A stretch of 64,000 nt of DNA from Trissonchulus latispiculum. Lineage: Eukaryota; Nematoda; Enoplea; Enoplida; Ironidae. Positions 1 through 10,818 of the stretch are shown here, in pieces. The notes under the pieces are model-generated. The model saw nothing but the letters and a program-made list of their open reading frames with translations. It was not told the origin of the DNA and ran no database searches. The position numbers and the translations under genes are program-made. Positions within the stretch are counted from its first letter, which is position 1. Each line of letters starts with the position of its first letter. The stretch lies in contig JASAND010028842.1 of the NCBI GenBank assembly GCA_030248195.1, forward strand, positions 26,748 through 90,747. The letters are read 5' to 3'.

Positions 1-448
1 ATCTACTGGCCGTTTCTGTAGCTTTTGCCAATCGTTCATGACAAGCAAAAGAGTACCGGTGATCCTGTTTTTCATGGTCCAAAAATGGCCGATTTCCAAA
101 ATTCTGACTTTAAAAATTCGCCAAAAATCCAATACTCAACAGAATCGCTTCAGAGGAGATAGCTGCACTCTACAATATGTCCTTAATGGTTCTGAAAAGG
201 TTTCAGAGCTCTGGCTCGTATACAGCGAAAAAATTTTCTGCCACAAACTTTTTAACCTAACTTTTTCATTTTCCTATGTTTAACACATGTCGGGGTTACC
301 TTTGAAGGCCTGTACAGAACGATAGAAGCAATATTTCCCAAAACGCTCTTGTCTTGTTTCGCGGGCCCATGGGGACTACAAAATATGTGAAAATGAGCAA
401 AATCGGAGATGGTCAAATAATCGGCAAAAAAGTGACCCCCCACCTTAA
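1..448. mobile_element. TTAA-flanked G-rich MITE family 1, truncated by window edge
   Basis: About 450 bp here align in the same orientation with the right part of the element at 1225-2443. Shared landmarks include the stretch around cctaactttttcattttcc and the terminal part with the word gagcaaaatcggagatgg. The right end is a C-run followed by TTAA at 445-448, as in the second copy. Only this end lies in the window. No coding potential is seen. The superfamily is unknown; TTAA target sites are typical of piggyBac-type elements, but no transposase is present to confirm it. Confidence 0.6.
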
Positions 449-1003
449 GTTCTAACGGTGAAATGGAAATTTCCATAATGAGCTTAATCTAAATTTGTAT
501 GTATATACCGTTTCTCTCTGACTACTTGGCTTATTAATATAGTTTATCCACCATTAAATACTTACAAAAATGCCGTTATCATTTGTCATCCTATGTGTAG
601 ACTACTTTGGATCATTCATCGAGGCACACTGGTGCAAGTATTAAATTGTAAGGATTCGCGAAAGAATGTTTTCTAACTGGGTTATACTTACTATTAAAAT
701 ATTGTCTTGTTGTTGGAAATACATGGCGGGAATATTATACCTGGAATGGAAATGAGTGTAACCTGTGACTGTCAAATTTGGTATCCAGCGAGCTTATAGC
801 GAAATAGCGACCGACCACGCCCACAAGTGAATTCATAGTGATCTAACCACTTAATCACCATCACTTAATGAAAGTTTGTATGAGCAGTTTTTTGTTAAAT
901 AAGTGAATAAACAAGACAGCTCCTCGTGAAGTTCAAGTCTTCACTTTTAATAACAAAGAGTGTAAGGCTTGCAAAAACTATTGTGATTATATATTGTTTG
1001 TAG
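449..1003. other. Noncoding sequence, probable intron or 5' flank
   Basis: No supported gene. The last bases form a possible 3' splice acceptor (tattgtttgtag, AG at 1002-1003) leading into the open segment at 1004-1199. Nothing else is recognised. Confidence 0.4.
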
Positions 1004-1199
1004 CATGGATTTCAATTGTTTGGGCACCGATAATGCTAACAGCCCGGCAGACTTGGACGTCATGCTGTGGTAGCTCAGACTGCATGCTGCACTTACGTAT
1101 CTCCACTACTTGGACTGGATCGATTAACTGGTACCATATTGCTGATGGCCGGAAACAATATTACCGTGAAACGTGTTCTAAAGGAGAAGGACTTTCATG
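1004..1199 (+). CDS. Putative internal exon, Cys-rich protein of unknown function
   Basis: An open segment of 196 nt bounded by an acceptor-like tattgtttgtag and a donor-like TCATG|GTAAAA. It reads about 64 codons without a stop and is rich in Cys and Trp (CCGSSDC near the middle, then WTGSINWYHIADG). It ends with two bases of a codon. The candidate next exon at 2743 begins with one base, so the join would preserve frame and create a Cys codon. A Cys-rich composition fits a secreted or extracellular protein, but no family is recognised. No upstream exon or start codon was found; it may lie left of the window. The two sites and matching phase are observed. That this is a real gene is inferred. 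Confidence 0.35.
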
Positions 1200-1224
1200 G
1201 TAAAAACATTTACTTTTACTGAGT

Positions 1225-2443
1225 TTAAGGGGGGGGGGGTCGCTTTGGGTCAAAATCGATAGTCACGGATTTCGCTCATTTTCACACGCAATATAGGTAC
1301 ATATGTTCTCAAAAACAAGACAAAACATTAGAGTTTGAAATCAAACGGTGGCAGAGATATTCAGCTATAAAGTTGGAAAACTTGAAAATCACTGTGATTT
1401 GCCCTCCAAGGTCATGCTGAGACAGAACGGCAGCGAAATTTGGATCAACTAATATAGCAAATTAATTCTGTGGGTTGGCTAATATCTTAATACTAAAACG
1501 ACTCCGGGATATCCATCCATTCGTTCACATTACATTTTTCAATTGTGAACTGACCCTTTTTCATCTAACTGTGCCCTGAAACTTTAACTTGCTCTAACTT
1601 TCAGATACTAAATTTCAGACACATAGTTCTATTAGAAAAGTTGTTCAGCTCATCAGTAGCTATCGAATGATACCCAATTTGTCTATATTTTGGAAATTTC
1701 AAAAATTGACTTTTGTGACCTGTAAGCGATCAAAGGAGCCGACACGACAGAAAAGTTCTACCTTGAAACATTTGCCTTTACCATAATGTCAGGCAGGCAT
1801 TGAGAGTTTTATGTGCCAATTTTGGTGACTTTCCAGTGGGTAACGAGGGAGAAATTATTAAAAAACGTGAAAATTGTGAAAAATGATGATTTTTGGCAAA
1901 ATTAGCACATTTTGTGGCAAGTTTTTTGAGAGCACTACAAACGGTAGAAATTTGCAACTACTGTCATAAGAATTCTGTGTATGCGTAGAGTGCAAATATC
2001 TATAAGCGATTTCTGTAGCTTTTGCCAATCGTGCAGAAGAGGCGAAAATGTTTTGCTGGTCCTGTTTTTCGTGGTACAAAAAGCACCAATTTTCCGAAAT
2101 TTTGACTTTGAAAAATCGCCAAAAATCCGACACTCAACAGAATTGTTTCAGAAGGGTTATTTGCACTCTCTGATATGTGCTTAACATGTACAACAAGGTT
2201 GCAGCGCAGTATCTTGCATACAGCGAAAAATTTTTCTGCCACAAACTTTTTAACCTAACTTTTTCATTTTCCTATGTTTAACACATGTCGAGGTCACCTT
2301 TGAAGGGCTCTACAGCACGATAGAAGCAATATTACGCAAAACGCACCTGTCTGTTTTGGGGACCCATGGGGACTACAAAATATGTGAAAATGAGCAAAAT
2401 CGGAGATGGTCGAAAAATCGGCCAAAAAGCGGCCCCCCCTTAA
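1225..2443. mobile_element. TTAA-flanked G-rich MITE family 1, complete copy
   Basis: A 1.2 kb element with inverted ends. The left end is TTAA followed by a run of G, then a segment containing gctcattttcacac. The right end holds the complement (gtgaaaatgagc) followed by a C-run and TTAA. TTAA is present on both sides (1225-1228, 2440-2443), as expected for a TTAA-target transposon. Its right part repeats in the element at the start of the window. It has no coding capacity, so it is probably a non-autonomous piggyBac-like element. It sits wholly inside the putative intron between 1199 and 2743. Confidence 0.6.
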
Positions 2444-2742
2444 TCAGTTTACGCATTTAGTTACATCAATCCGTTGCTAATTTGAATCCTCAAACATTAA
2501 CATACAAAAATTACAGATTATAGCTACTAGAACGTTGTATCACGAAAACTGACATCTCCTGTATCTCGTAACGTGCACGCTGTGTATATGCTTACCAGTG
2601 CTACCAAACGATCGACCACTATCTCCTCATTGACATCTAATTAGAGGCGAAACTGTGTTCCACATTTTAGGAAACAGATTTTCCGAAGTTGTAATTTAAA
2701 CTTCTCCACTTTAATTACACAGCATAGTTATGCTTATTTTAG

Positions 2743-3037
2743 TTACGACTTCTCAGATGTACCACTACTTGGCATTAATCGACAAACTGACCTCAATTTT
2801 CAAGCCTGTCCTGACGGAGTAAGATATTGCAGCTGGCAGCCTTTGAAAGTCCATCCAAACGATACCATCAAGATTGTTGCTCATGATTGGTTACAAAATT
2901 ATATAGATATGACAACAAACACAAGCAACAATGCACCATTGTTTGCCTCTGAGCACAAGATAGAGGTGGTGGAGTACTTCGATCCAAATAATCCGAGTAA
3001 GGCAGTTAATACTATAACTTATTGTGGTGCCAGCTAG
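2743..3037 (+). CDS. Putative terminal exon, unknown protein
   Basis: After a pyrimidine-rich acceptor (tgcttattttag, AG at 2741-2742) the sequence stays open for 97 codons to a TAG at 3035-3037. The peptide begins YDFSDVPLLGINRQ, contains ACPDGVRYCSW and NDTIKIVAHDW, and ends ITYCGAS. Its regular composition and three Cys look more like real protein than the surrounding AT-rich frames. The phase (one leading base) matches the two trailing bases of the candidate exon ending at 1199. The joined product would be about 160 residues with an extracellular-type Cys pattern. I do not recognise the family. It could also be a gene relic. Confidence 0.4.
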
Positions 3038-3737
3038 TATAGTGGCACTTCGTTTTACTTTAATGAGATATACGCCGATTATTCGAAATACACCACACAA
3101 GCATACACTTTGGGTGGAGTTCACACTCTCCCCGGAGGTCCCCCAACTCCCCCCCATGAATCTGGATTTCTGAAATAGCATAAATACGGAAAAATGGTGT
3201 TCCTAATTCGGCCGTCCGTTCAGTCCCCCAAGTTTCCCTCCTCCACATGTCTGCAAACAATTGCAAAAGCTCAGCAAAATGTGACTGACTGAGCTCAGAG
3301 GCACTTCCGCAAGCATTTTAATTGCTTACATTTAATTTGTTTATGCAGGACGCAAAACAAAAATTACCAAAATTCCATATTTCATAAACACGGACAAAGT
3401 GAAACCTAAAGCAACTGAGGTCGCCGCAAAAAACATTATGAAAGCAAATTCAGAACAAGAAAATAGCTTCGATTGGTTATGTTGTGTTTAGAGAGATTAC
3501 GGATCACTAATAGTTGGCATGGCTGCCCCATAACGTTTGAAATGGACTATTTTTGTGGATTAAAGGAACCGCCTTGATGACTTCAGGAATCTGAATGAGA
3601 AGCCATGTCTAATCATATATACGAAAGCAAATAACTTAAATAATTCAACCATATATTTTGAAATGTTAAGTGCACAATTGCTAATTCAAGAAAATTCTCC
3701 AGAACTGTATAGATCTACTCATTAATTCATTGATTAG
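3038..3737. other. Intergenic, repeat fragments
   Basis: No gene supported. The stretch 3095-3255 (C-rich, ending near cctccacatgtctgcaaac) resembles a repeat found beside the B receptors at 17690-17830, 34870-35010 and 52930-53060. The stretch around 3500-3560 (tagttggcatggctgc) resembles 59250-59310 near the right end. Confidence 0.4.
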
Positions 3738-4124
3738 TCGCAGCAAGAGTATACAATACAATAATACAATAAGAGTTTGACAGCAGTCATAGGTATGTAT
3801 TATAAGCATGACATATCCTCTGCACGCTAACGGCAACCCCCCGAAAATTGAACACCAGTGGCACCCCCCCGCAAATTGGTATAAACCCAGTCAAAACGGG
3901 AGTACGCTCACTCGCTCTATGCTTGTATGCTAAAGCTCGACAACACAAGCAGTACGCGCGCGAGTTTTGTGTCTGTGTTAGCGCACAAATTTCTTTGAAG
4001 TGATTGGTCCAATTTGCGGGGGGGTTAGCCGTTAGCGTGCAAAGGTTGTGTCACGCTTATAATACATAGAGTATGAGAGTATGACCGCTGTCATATTCTT
4101 ATGTATGTACTCTTGGTCGCAGTA
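3738..4124. mobile_element. MITE with about 100-bp inverted termini
   Basis: The arms pair across about 390 bp. On the left, gcagcaagagtat, gacagcagtcata, tatgtattataagc and gcacgctaacgg occur in order. Their complements occur in reverse order on the right (ccgttagcgtgc, gcttataatacata, tgaccgctgtca, actcttggtcgc). The interior holds C-runs and no coding capacity. A truncated relative sits at 42943-43130, next to the partial B' copy. The superfamily is not determined because no clear target-site duplication is visible. Confidence 0.65.
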
Positions 4125-4404
4125 ACTATTATGTGGGTTTGTCTCTAGTTGCTTCTTTGCAACCTGAGCCGAGTGGCAAAGATTGTCCTAAGCCTCGGAC
4201 AGTTCCTAAGTTCAGTTGTTCAGTTTAGGTGCTCCTCTTAGAGAATCGGGTTTCAAAAGATTCTGCTACGGTAGTGCTATCCAACACTCCTGACTTTGCT
4301 CCTAAGCTGCTTAAGTTCAGGAGCAGCGCCAGCTAAACTTAGGAAAAATCTTTTGAAACGGGATTGGGAGTTCTCCTAACCTGCTCCTGCTCTCAGACAG
4401 CCTC

Positions 4405-5248
4405 TTAAGGTGGTGGTGTCCTTGTGTGCAGTGCTTTTGTTGTGATTTTCTAAACGCTATAACTGTTGCAATTTTGAGAGTTATAAAAAGCTTTATACAT
4501 TCTTTTAAAGCTTATTATCCGGACGTTTACAGAGATTACGAAACTAGCAAAATTAGCAAAAAAATCAGTAAAAGTTTTTTGACATAACTAAATATAGACC
4601 AAATGTTTTTGAACATCGGTTTCTCAAAACTGTGGAATCGAAAAAAGTTCTTTTTGTGCCATGATATAAAGGACATATGGGACGAGGGACCTTTTGAGTT
4701 GGTTCAGCAGGTCTTAGTGAGCGAGAAAATCAGAAAATGCACGGTAACTCGAAATTTCCCAACGCCGCATTGTGTTTTCTTGCCACTCAAACCAAAAAAA
4801 ATGTGCCTCCGCAGAAGTGAGAAATTGCACTCTGCCAAAACTCTTCGGAATCCGTCGAGTAGGTTTTGAAAAATCGATGTTTAAAACAAAATAACAGCAG
4901 TTTTGCCAAAATGGTTTTTCAGCCAAATCTTTAGCTTGAGGCAACGAACTTCAGCTAATAGCCATTGATAAACGTGCAGTTAGACGGTGCATCGACTGAG
5001 TATAAATGGACCAAACTTGTTCCTCGAAGATGACCATTTTTTGACCTTCAAAATGGACATTTTTGCTTATACTGACTTAATCAGTGAAGATAGCTCAAAG
5101 GTTGTAAAAGCAAAAATGTTCATTTTCAGCCCTCTTTCCAGCTCACAACGAATCCGGTGTCTGGTCCACCTACTGGGAGCCTAAGGCCAAAACCCAAAAC
5201 TTTCTTATCTTTTCTCCTAAAAATACGGGACTAGTTCTAGAATGTTAA
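4405..5248. mobile_element. TTAA-flanked element family 2 (GGTGGTG end), inverted copy
   Basis: An 844-bp unit starting TTAAGGTGGTGG and ending at a second TTAA (5245-5248). Parts of it match, in reverse orientation, the 0.57 kb units at 14313-14881, 30461-31044 and 48988-49571, for example the complement of ggaccagtcacgg and the shared word cttatcttttc. It has no open reading frame of note. TTAA at both ends suggests a TTAA-target non-autonomous element. Confidence 0.5.
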
Positions 5249-6225
5249 AGGGCGCGAAAGTAGGTAATTTCGTAAGTTTTAGCTTTTTTGTAAAGGATTA
5301 AAGCCGTATGAGTAAAAAATACCCGAAAGGAAAGCAGCACCAAGATGAATATAGGCCAAAAATATTTGAAGAATTTTGACCTTCTCAAACCGAAGAATCG
5401 GCCAAAGGTTCTTTTTGTGCCATGATATGAAGGACATGTGAACAAAGGGTCGCATTTTTGGATTTGACTCAGTAGGTCTTACACCTATTCGCTTAGTTTA
5501 AAGAAAAGAAAGAAAAAAGAAAGAAAAAAGAAAGAAATTAAAGAAAGAAAGAAAACAAAACGAAAGAAAAGAAAGAAAACGGAAGAAAATGAAAGAAAGG
5601 TTTGCCACAAAGAATTTTACTAATACTTTCAAACATTGACATCAATTATACAGCTGTCATTTCGATTGCATCAACCTTTGACATGCAGCGTTTTGACGCA
5701 CAGCAGGCAACCTGCTTTGTTTCTTCTTTGAGCAGACCCTCATTTTGACAACTTAGCAACAAGATAAGGCGCATATTTCAATGCTTCAAAGTTCACAAGG
5801 CACACGATAGACCTTTGTGTGTAAGTTTTTGCTTCTTTGTGTCAATCATTTTTAGAAAGAATCACCAAGAACTGATAGAAAAAAGAAAGAAATGAAAAGA
5901 AAGAAAATAAAAGAAAAAGAAAGAAAGAAAAGAAAGAAAGAAAGAAATTTTATTCTAAAATATACGAATAGCTGTAACGGTCGAGAAAATCGACCAAATG
6001 CACGGTTACACGAAATTTGAGTTTTCTTGCTACTCGGAGCGTTTTAGCACAAACCAAGAAAACCGACCCTCCACAATAGTCCGAATTTTTATCCAGCCAA
6101 AAATCAGGCAAAGCCATTGGGTGGTTTTTGAGAGATCGATAAAAATAGATAGACAAAATAATAGCAGTTTGGCCAAAATGGTTTTTCGGCCAAATCGCTA
6201 GCTTAAAGCAATAAAGACTGATAAC
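5249..6225. mobile_element. Second, interrupted family 2 copy with (GAAA)n tracts
   Basis: 5330-5490 and 5970-6210 resemble 4600-4720 and 4720-4940 of the preceding element (shared words ttctttttgtgccatgatat, gagaaaatc, tgcacggt). The copy is split by a segment bounded by two purine tracts of GAAA-type repeats at about 5500-5600 and 5870-5947. No gene is supported. A matching fragment (43571-43730) also precedes receptor A3, so this block belongs to the duplicated unit. Confidence 0.5.
5500..5947. repeat. Paired (GAAA)n microsatellites
   Basis: Two long purine tracts of variable GAAA/GAAAA repeats flank about 270 bp of unrelated sequence. Confidence 0.8.
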
Positions 6226-7378
6226 TTATTGCGCTGCACTCGTAAAATGTGCTATTAGATTACTAGATAGATTAGATCTTTTTCAAGACATGTTTATTGC
6301 CCGTGAAAAACATGTGGTGTAGTGGATTGTACGAACTGAATCAATGGTAACATTGTATCTGTGGTTTCAAGTATTTAAGGAAAAACTAGTTTTTGTGGCT
6401 CAGAAGGCACTCGACATCGATTAGTCACTGACTAGTCATGTCCAGTTCTAGAAATTGTAGGTTTATGTAAATTAACTCTTAAGCATCCCACTGCAACGCA
6501 CATGAATCTAATTAAAGAAATTAATTTTCACTCCAGCATCTGTGACCCCAAAAATTCGGGCCCACAACTTCAGGACCAACGCTCCGATCGCCCTTAAGGC
6601 TGGGCTACACAGGCCACAGTTGCATCAAGACAGCAGGAGTTCGTATGTTTGTAAGTCTTACAAGGAACAGCAGTTTTCAATCTATTATCGTTAAACAATA
6701 AGTCACACAAACAAAGCTGAAGTAAGTTTGTTGATTACAACAATTGCCGGCTTGGTGGTGTCAACAGTTCCTTTATATTCTACTAATTCAATGCTGTTGT
6801 GTTTTGTATGTTATGTAAAATTTAAAAACTCATTTCACGCATGTGCATTTATAGTTTGGGCTGTGAAAACACGAACTGATTCTGCTCCATTTGAGTTCCT
6901 TACTGTCAAATTTTTAATACATTAAGTTAATGAAATCTACAAACATTAAACTGAAGGAATGATCATTCCATATCTATTTAGCATTTCATACTTAGAAGCC
7001 TTTGGCACTTTAATTTCTCACGAACCAAACGAAACCCAAATGCATCTCCATCTGTGTTTATTTAGTAGAGCTGAAATAGAATGGCTTGGTCAGCACTTTG
7101 ATCATTTTTGTTTGAGCTTGCTTCCAAACAATTTGTTCAAAGCTTTTCATAGAATTTTATTTTATATGAGCTTCCCAGACACAGACTGTTTACAGAACTG
7201 TTTTTAACCTGACCATTAGTTGAACTTGTCCCTTTTGAACGGGCGAATGGAAATTGTTGTTTGCTGTTCTTGATTAATGCAGTAACCTAAATTTCCTCCT
7301 ACCAGAATATTTATTTGGTATACACAGTTCGCTTAACTCGTGTGTATTCGCTTAGACGCAATCTGGGACTTGATGATA
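6226..7378. other. Duplicated 5' flank of receptor A1
   Basis: This region aligns with 26850-27900 and 43740-44870. Short open frames here (for example 6959-7207) recur in unit 3 but are broken by indels in unit 2 and lack consistent ATG starts. I read it as upstream regulatory or untranslated sequence, not a gene. Confidence 0.5.
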
Positions 7379-7386
7379 GATAAAAG
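7379..7386 (+). promoter_or_regulatory. TATA-like box of receptor A1
   Basis: GATAAAAG lies about 115 bp before the ATG and is retained as cataaaaag (27907) and gataaaaat (44875) before A2 and A3. With a start site about 30 bp on, the leader would contain the acceptor-like ttttag at 7471-7476. This is a position-based prediction. Confidence 0.35.
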
Positions 7387-7500
7387 TCCAGCTCGGCAAT
7401 TGTTTTCCACAAAACGAATTGCTACTTTTACATTTGGATCGAGGGAAACATTTTAACAATCAAACTTTCGTTTTAGCAGCCACATCACTTCCGAATAAAA

Positions 7501-8376
7501 ATGAATAATTCAATATATCGCTATACATTTGATGCATACGAGTTGTCATTTCTTGTTTGGACAAATCTAATATCTGTCTGTGGCCTTGTTGCCTATGGTA
7601 TTATTTTTACTGTTATGTACTTGCACAAGAATAACTTTAGACACATGTTTTACAAGCTGATGGTAACATTGGGCATTTGTGAAATTACATTGTTGTTGTT
7701 GCATTTGGTTTTTCTTACACCAAGCGCAATCCTTGGGATCGAGCGCGTTCCTTATCAGTATCAAAGGGTTTGTGGTTTTCTCACTGGTGTTGCATCACAG
7801 AGTATCTTCTGTCTGATTCCTACGTTGTCGGCTAACCGTTTAGTTGCAACAGTTGCCTGGAAAGCTTTCCGTGTTTACGCAACAAATGCTGTCGCCTATT
7901 CGCTTGCATTCGGATGTATTGCCATTGCCATATTATTAATGACCGCACTTGAGTTATCTGGCTGTTTTATTGTTCTGACACATTCTTATATTTATCGGGT
8001 TGTATGTAGCAAGATCACATGGTCTTCTAATGTGATATCACGTATTGGTTTAATTGGCTTGTTTTCAGCATCTCTATGTGTGCCAATGCAGGTGATTATA
8101 TTCAGGAAAGTCAAGTCAGTTGCTATCAGAAACCACGGTGGCAGAAAAGAAAGGTCATTAGCCTTACAGTTTGCATTATTTAGTTCAATCTACTGCACTT
8201 ATGCCATTTTCTATACACTAGCTGATATTCTGAAAAATCGCACAATCATTGACCATAAACTGGCAGACTCATTTACCAGAACTATGGGACTGGCAACGTC
8301 ACTCTGCAATCCTGTTGTATGCCTTTGCTTTAATTCAGATATCCGGAATAACTTGCCGTGCAATAGGGGCAGTTAA
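7501..8376 (+). CDS. Seven-transmembrane receptor A1 (rhodopsin-like, chemoreceptor type)
   Basis: A single-exon frame of 291 codons from ATG to TAA. Seven hydrophobic segments are visible at about residues 16-41, 50-79, 92-118, 129-152, 178-203, 222-244 and 256-278, with a short C-tail. Class-A landmarks are present: Asn3 glycosylation site (NNS), Cys91 at the start of TM3 pairing potentially with Cys169 in loop 2, ANR in place of DRY at the end of TM3, and NPVVC in TM7. The last differs from A3, which has the normal NPVVY. TM6 has no CWxP proline. Around 30 residues differ from A3. It is probably a plasma-membrane receptor for an external ligand; ligand and G protein are unknown. The same ATG and the upstream sequence cagccacatcacttcc are conserved in all three copies, which fixes the start. 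The frame is intact, but losing the NPxxY Tyr could weaken signalling. Confidence 0.85.
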   Translation: MNNSIYRYTFDAYELSFLVWTNLISVCGLVAYGIIFTVMYLHKNNFRHMFYKLMVTLGICEITLLLLHLVFLTPSAILGIERVPYQYQRVCGFLTGVASQSIFCLIPTLSANRLVATVAWKAFRVYATNAVAYSLAFGCIAIAILLMTALELSGCFIVLTHSYIYRVVCSKITWSSNVISRIGLIGLFSASLCVPMQVIIFRKVKSVAIRNHGGRKERSLALQFALFSSIYCTYAIFYTLADILKNRTIIDHKLADSFTRTMGLATSLCNPVVCLCFNSDIRNNLPCNRGS

Positions 8377-10583
8377 TAACAGAATGGAGGAAACTGTAGT
8401 CATATGATACCAATAATATGTTCAGTTTATTTTATTTTTTCATATAAGTTAATTCATAGGAACTAAATCAGCCAGTCACTCCGATTGAGAATTGATTGTC
8501 TGTACATCTGTTGAAAAATGTGGATATTATCCAAAGTAAAATTCTTATCTGGTTATGCATAGCAAATGTTTACAACTACCTCCTTCCTAATCCAAATTAT
8601 TTCTGAAAATGCTGTGTTTGACGCATTTACAGTCAAAACGAGTAGGGTAGTTTAACCCACTTAAGGACATGAATTGACGGTCCCGTATATATACAAGAAG
8701 CGAAAGTGGTTAAAAACATTATTGGTCATTCTGCCGTTATTCTTGCTATGTTCAATAGAAACACCAGATAGTTAATACACATGAACGTTTAGCGAAAGTT
8801 GCTCTGTTTGCATCATTGAGTTCCCATCATATCATATCATCGACTGTGACGAAGTTTTCTCTTATACATCTGACTTTTAACACAACGTTGACTTCAGACC
8901 ATGGTTATAGCTACTTGTTTTGTTATGTTTAAATGAACCCAAGCACATGCAATTGGCTAGCTCATTTATTGAGTTTGATTAAAACAATATTAGTCGAGGT
9001 GTTAGAAGACCTAAAATGTCCAGGTAAGGTAATAAGCATATTTGTAAAGATATTGCATGATCAGTAAAGGAGACCTGACAAACTTTCTACGTTCCGGTAG
9101 CTTTATAATTAATAGTACAACAAAATTTCAATAGTCGGTTTGTGCGTGTGTGTAAAGGAACGATGAGCCAATGTTGATGATTCAATATCCAACGAGGCAT
9201 TACATATGGTGCTGGTGTTGCTAACCCCACAGGCATATGTAGAGAATTTATCGTGGTACCATTAATATAGTGGACGATGTCTAAGGCACCGTGCAATCAA
9301 AAGCATGGCTAAGTATATTAAAAACTTTCTTGCCTTAAGTGATAAATAGATGTCAAACATCATCTTTTAAATGCATTATTTAAATCAAACCTATTTTTGT
9401 TACCGAATTGAGTTCGGTAAACACATCGACGAACCTCCCGATGAAGTTAATCATGATTTTCCGCATTCTAGTACGGTATTTAAAACGTTTTCTTCTATTT
9501 AAAGGATTAACTTAGTGACTCCTAAATTAATGACTCTTAAACTTAATGACCATTAAACATCAGGTCTACATAAGCCGTACATATCAATTTTCATATCTAA
9601 GCCTATACAACTACAAATCATATAAAGTAATCACACAGTTTGAAGTAATTTTACTTTGAACAAGTAGGCCCCAAAAGGGGGCAATATTCCTTTGTAGACC
9701 TTTTATTATTCAGTTAGAAAGCTCTCTTTGTTCCAATTTAACATAAACATTAGAAGTTTCTGGTGTCTTATTATTTTCGTTTCCATCATTTCGGCTTCGT
9801 ACTACAATTATCCTACGAAATAGCCTACCGAGTTTGTAACCTGTAACGTAACGTAATTTGTAACCTGTAACCTGTAACGCAGCACAGACTTCCATTCCCT
9901 CAGTATAAAATTAACACAAAAGATCACAAAGTACTGAAAACATCACTTGGTTTAAAATAGCTACCTAGTTTAGCAGTAAATCGTTAAGAACCAAATACAT
10001 GTAAAATTAGACAAACAAGTTATTTCTTTTCGGTACTAAATTTTGAAAAGTTGTCATTATTGTACGTTGTCATTATTGTAAGTTGTCATTTTTGTCTTGC
10101 CTATTCAGCATAAAGATCAGAAATCAATGAGAACGACTTCGTATAAAATTCCTGCCAAACCGAACTTTTGAAGTCCAGCGCAAGCCTAGTAATTACCTAA
10201 TGCACCCTCGTGTTGCTCCCAAGCAACACTGGTGCTCAAAAATATGCAATCGTGTGGATTGCTGACAATCGAAGACTGCGAGGAGGCTGTCAATTCTGCT
10301 GTTTAAATAGTTTCTAAGCCTAATTTGCATAATCGGAACACAAAAAAATCAGACCTAAGCTAGCCCTGTGCTGAAGATAGGGCTTCTAAATAGAGAAATG
10401 ACTCATAACACACTAGACATACTAAATTCCGTTTTATACATTCCTGCTCCAGCAGGAATAAAAATAAATCTTCTTAGCGTAGCAATCTTCTTTCTAGTCT
10501 TAACTGATATCCTGCAATTTCTTTGTCTTTGGCATAACGTGTAACGTTTGCACACAGAATTAGTCACCATTTGTTTTCAACAG
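8377..10583. other. Intergenic, 3' flank of A1
   Basis: 8377-9300 aligns with the flanks of A2 (28948-29950) and A3 (45874-46750), including a short ATCAT tract at about 8826. 9300-10500 is absent from units 2 and 3. No gene is supported. Confidence 0.5.
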
Positions 10584-10818
10584 CTACATAGTGACCGAAG
10601 GATCGCCATTTCACGCTTTGGAACATTGCTTAAGAATATTAGACTTTAAAGATTTAGAATTGATTTCTCTGCTCAGTCAGGTCTCTGTTCGCTGTATCAC
10701 AGTGATTTCACATGCATTTTTTAATTTCGCCTTCATGTGGTTAACAGAAACAACTCGTAAACGCAACACAAGCTTTGGACACATATATCAGTTTCTGAAA
10801 ATAGTGTATACGCGATGA
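10584..10818 (+). pseudogene. Possible exon remnant with F-box-like helix pattern
   Basis: After an acceptor-like tttgttttcaacag (AG at 10582-10583) about 77 codons stay open to TGA. The peptide includes LEHCLRILDFKDLELIS followed by LLSQVSVRC, a spacing that recalls an F-box (paired Leu-rich helices with a DL pair). The match is weak. The unit 3 copy (47081-47260) is shifted or stopped early in the same frame, so if it was ever coding it is decaying. It may simply be noncoding duplicated sequence. Confidence 0.2.

Noticed and set aside
6959..7207. 82-codon frame upstream of A1, also before A3
   Set aside because: Broken by frameshifts in unit 2, in a region that behaves as 5' flank. A tiny upstream gene cannot be excluded but has no positive support.
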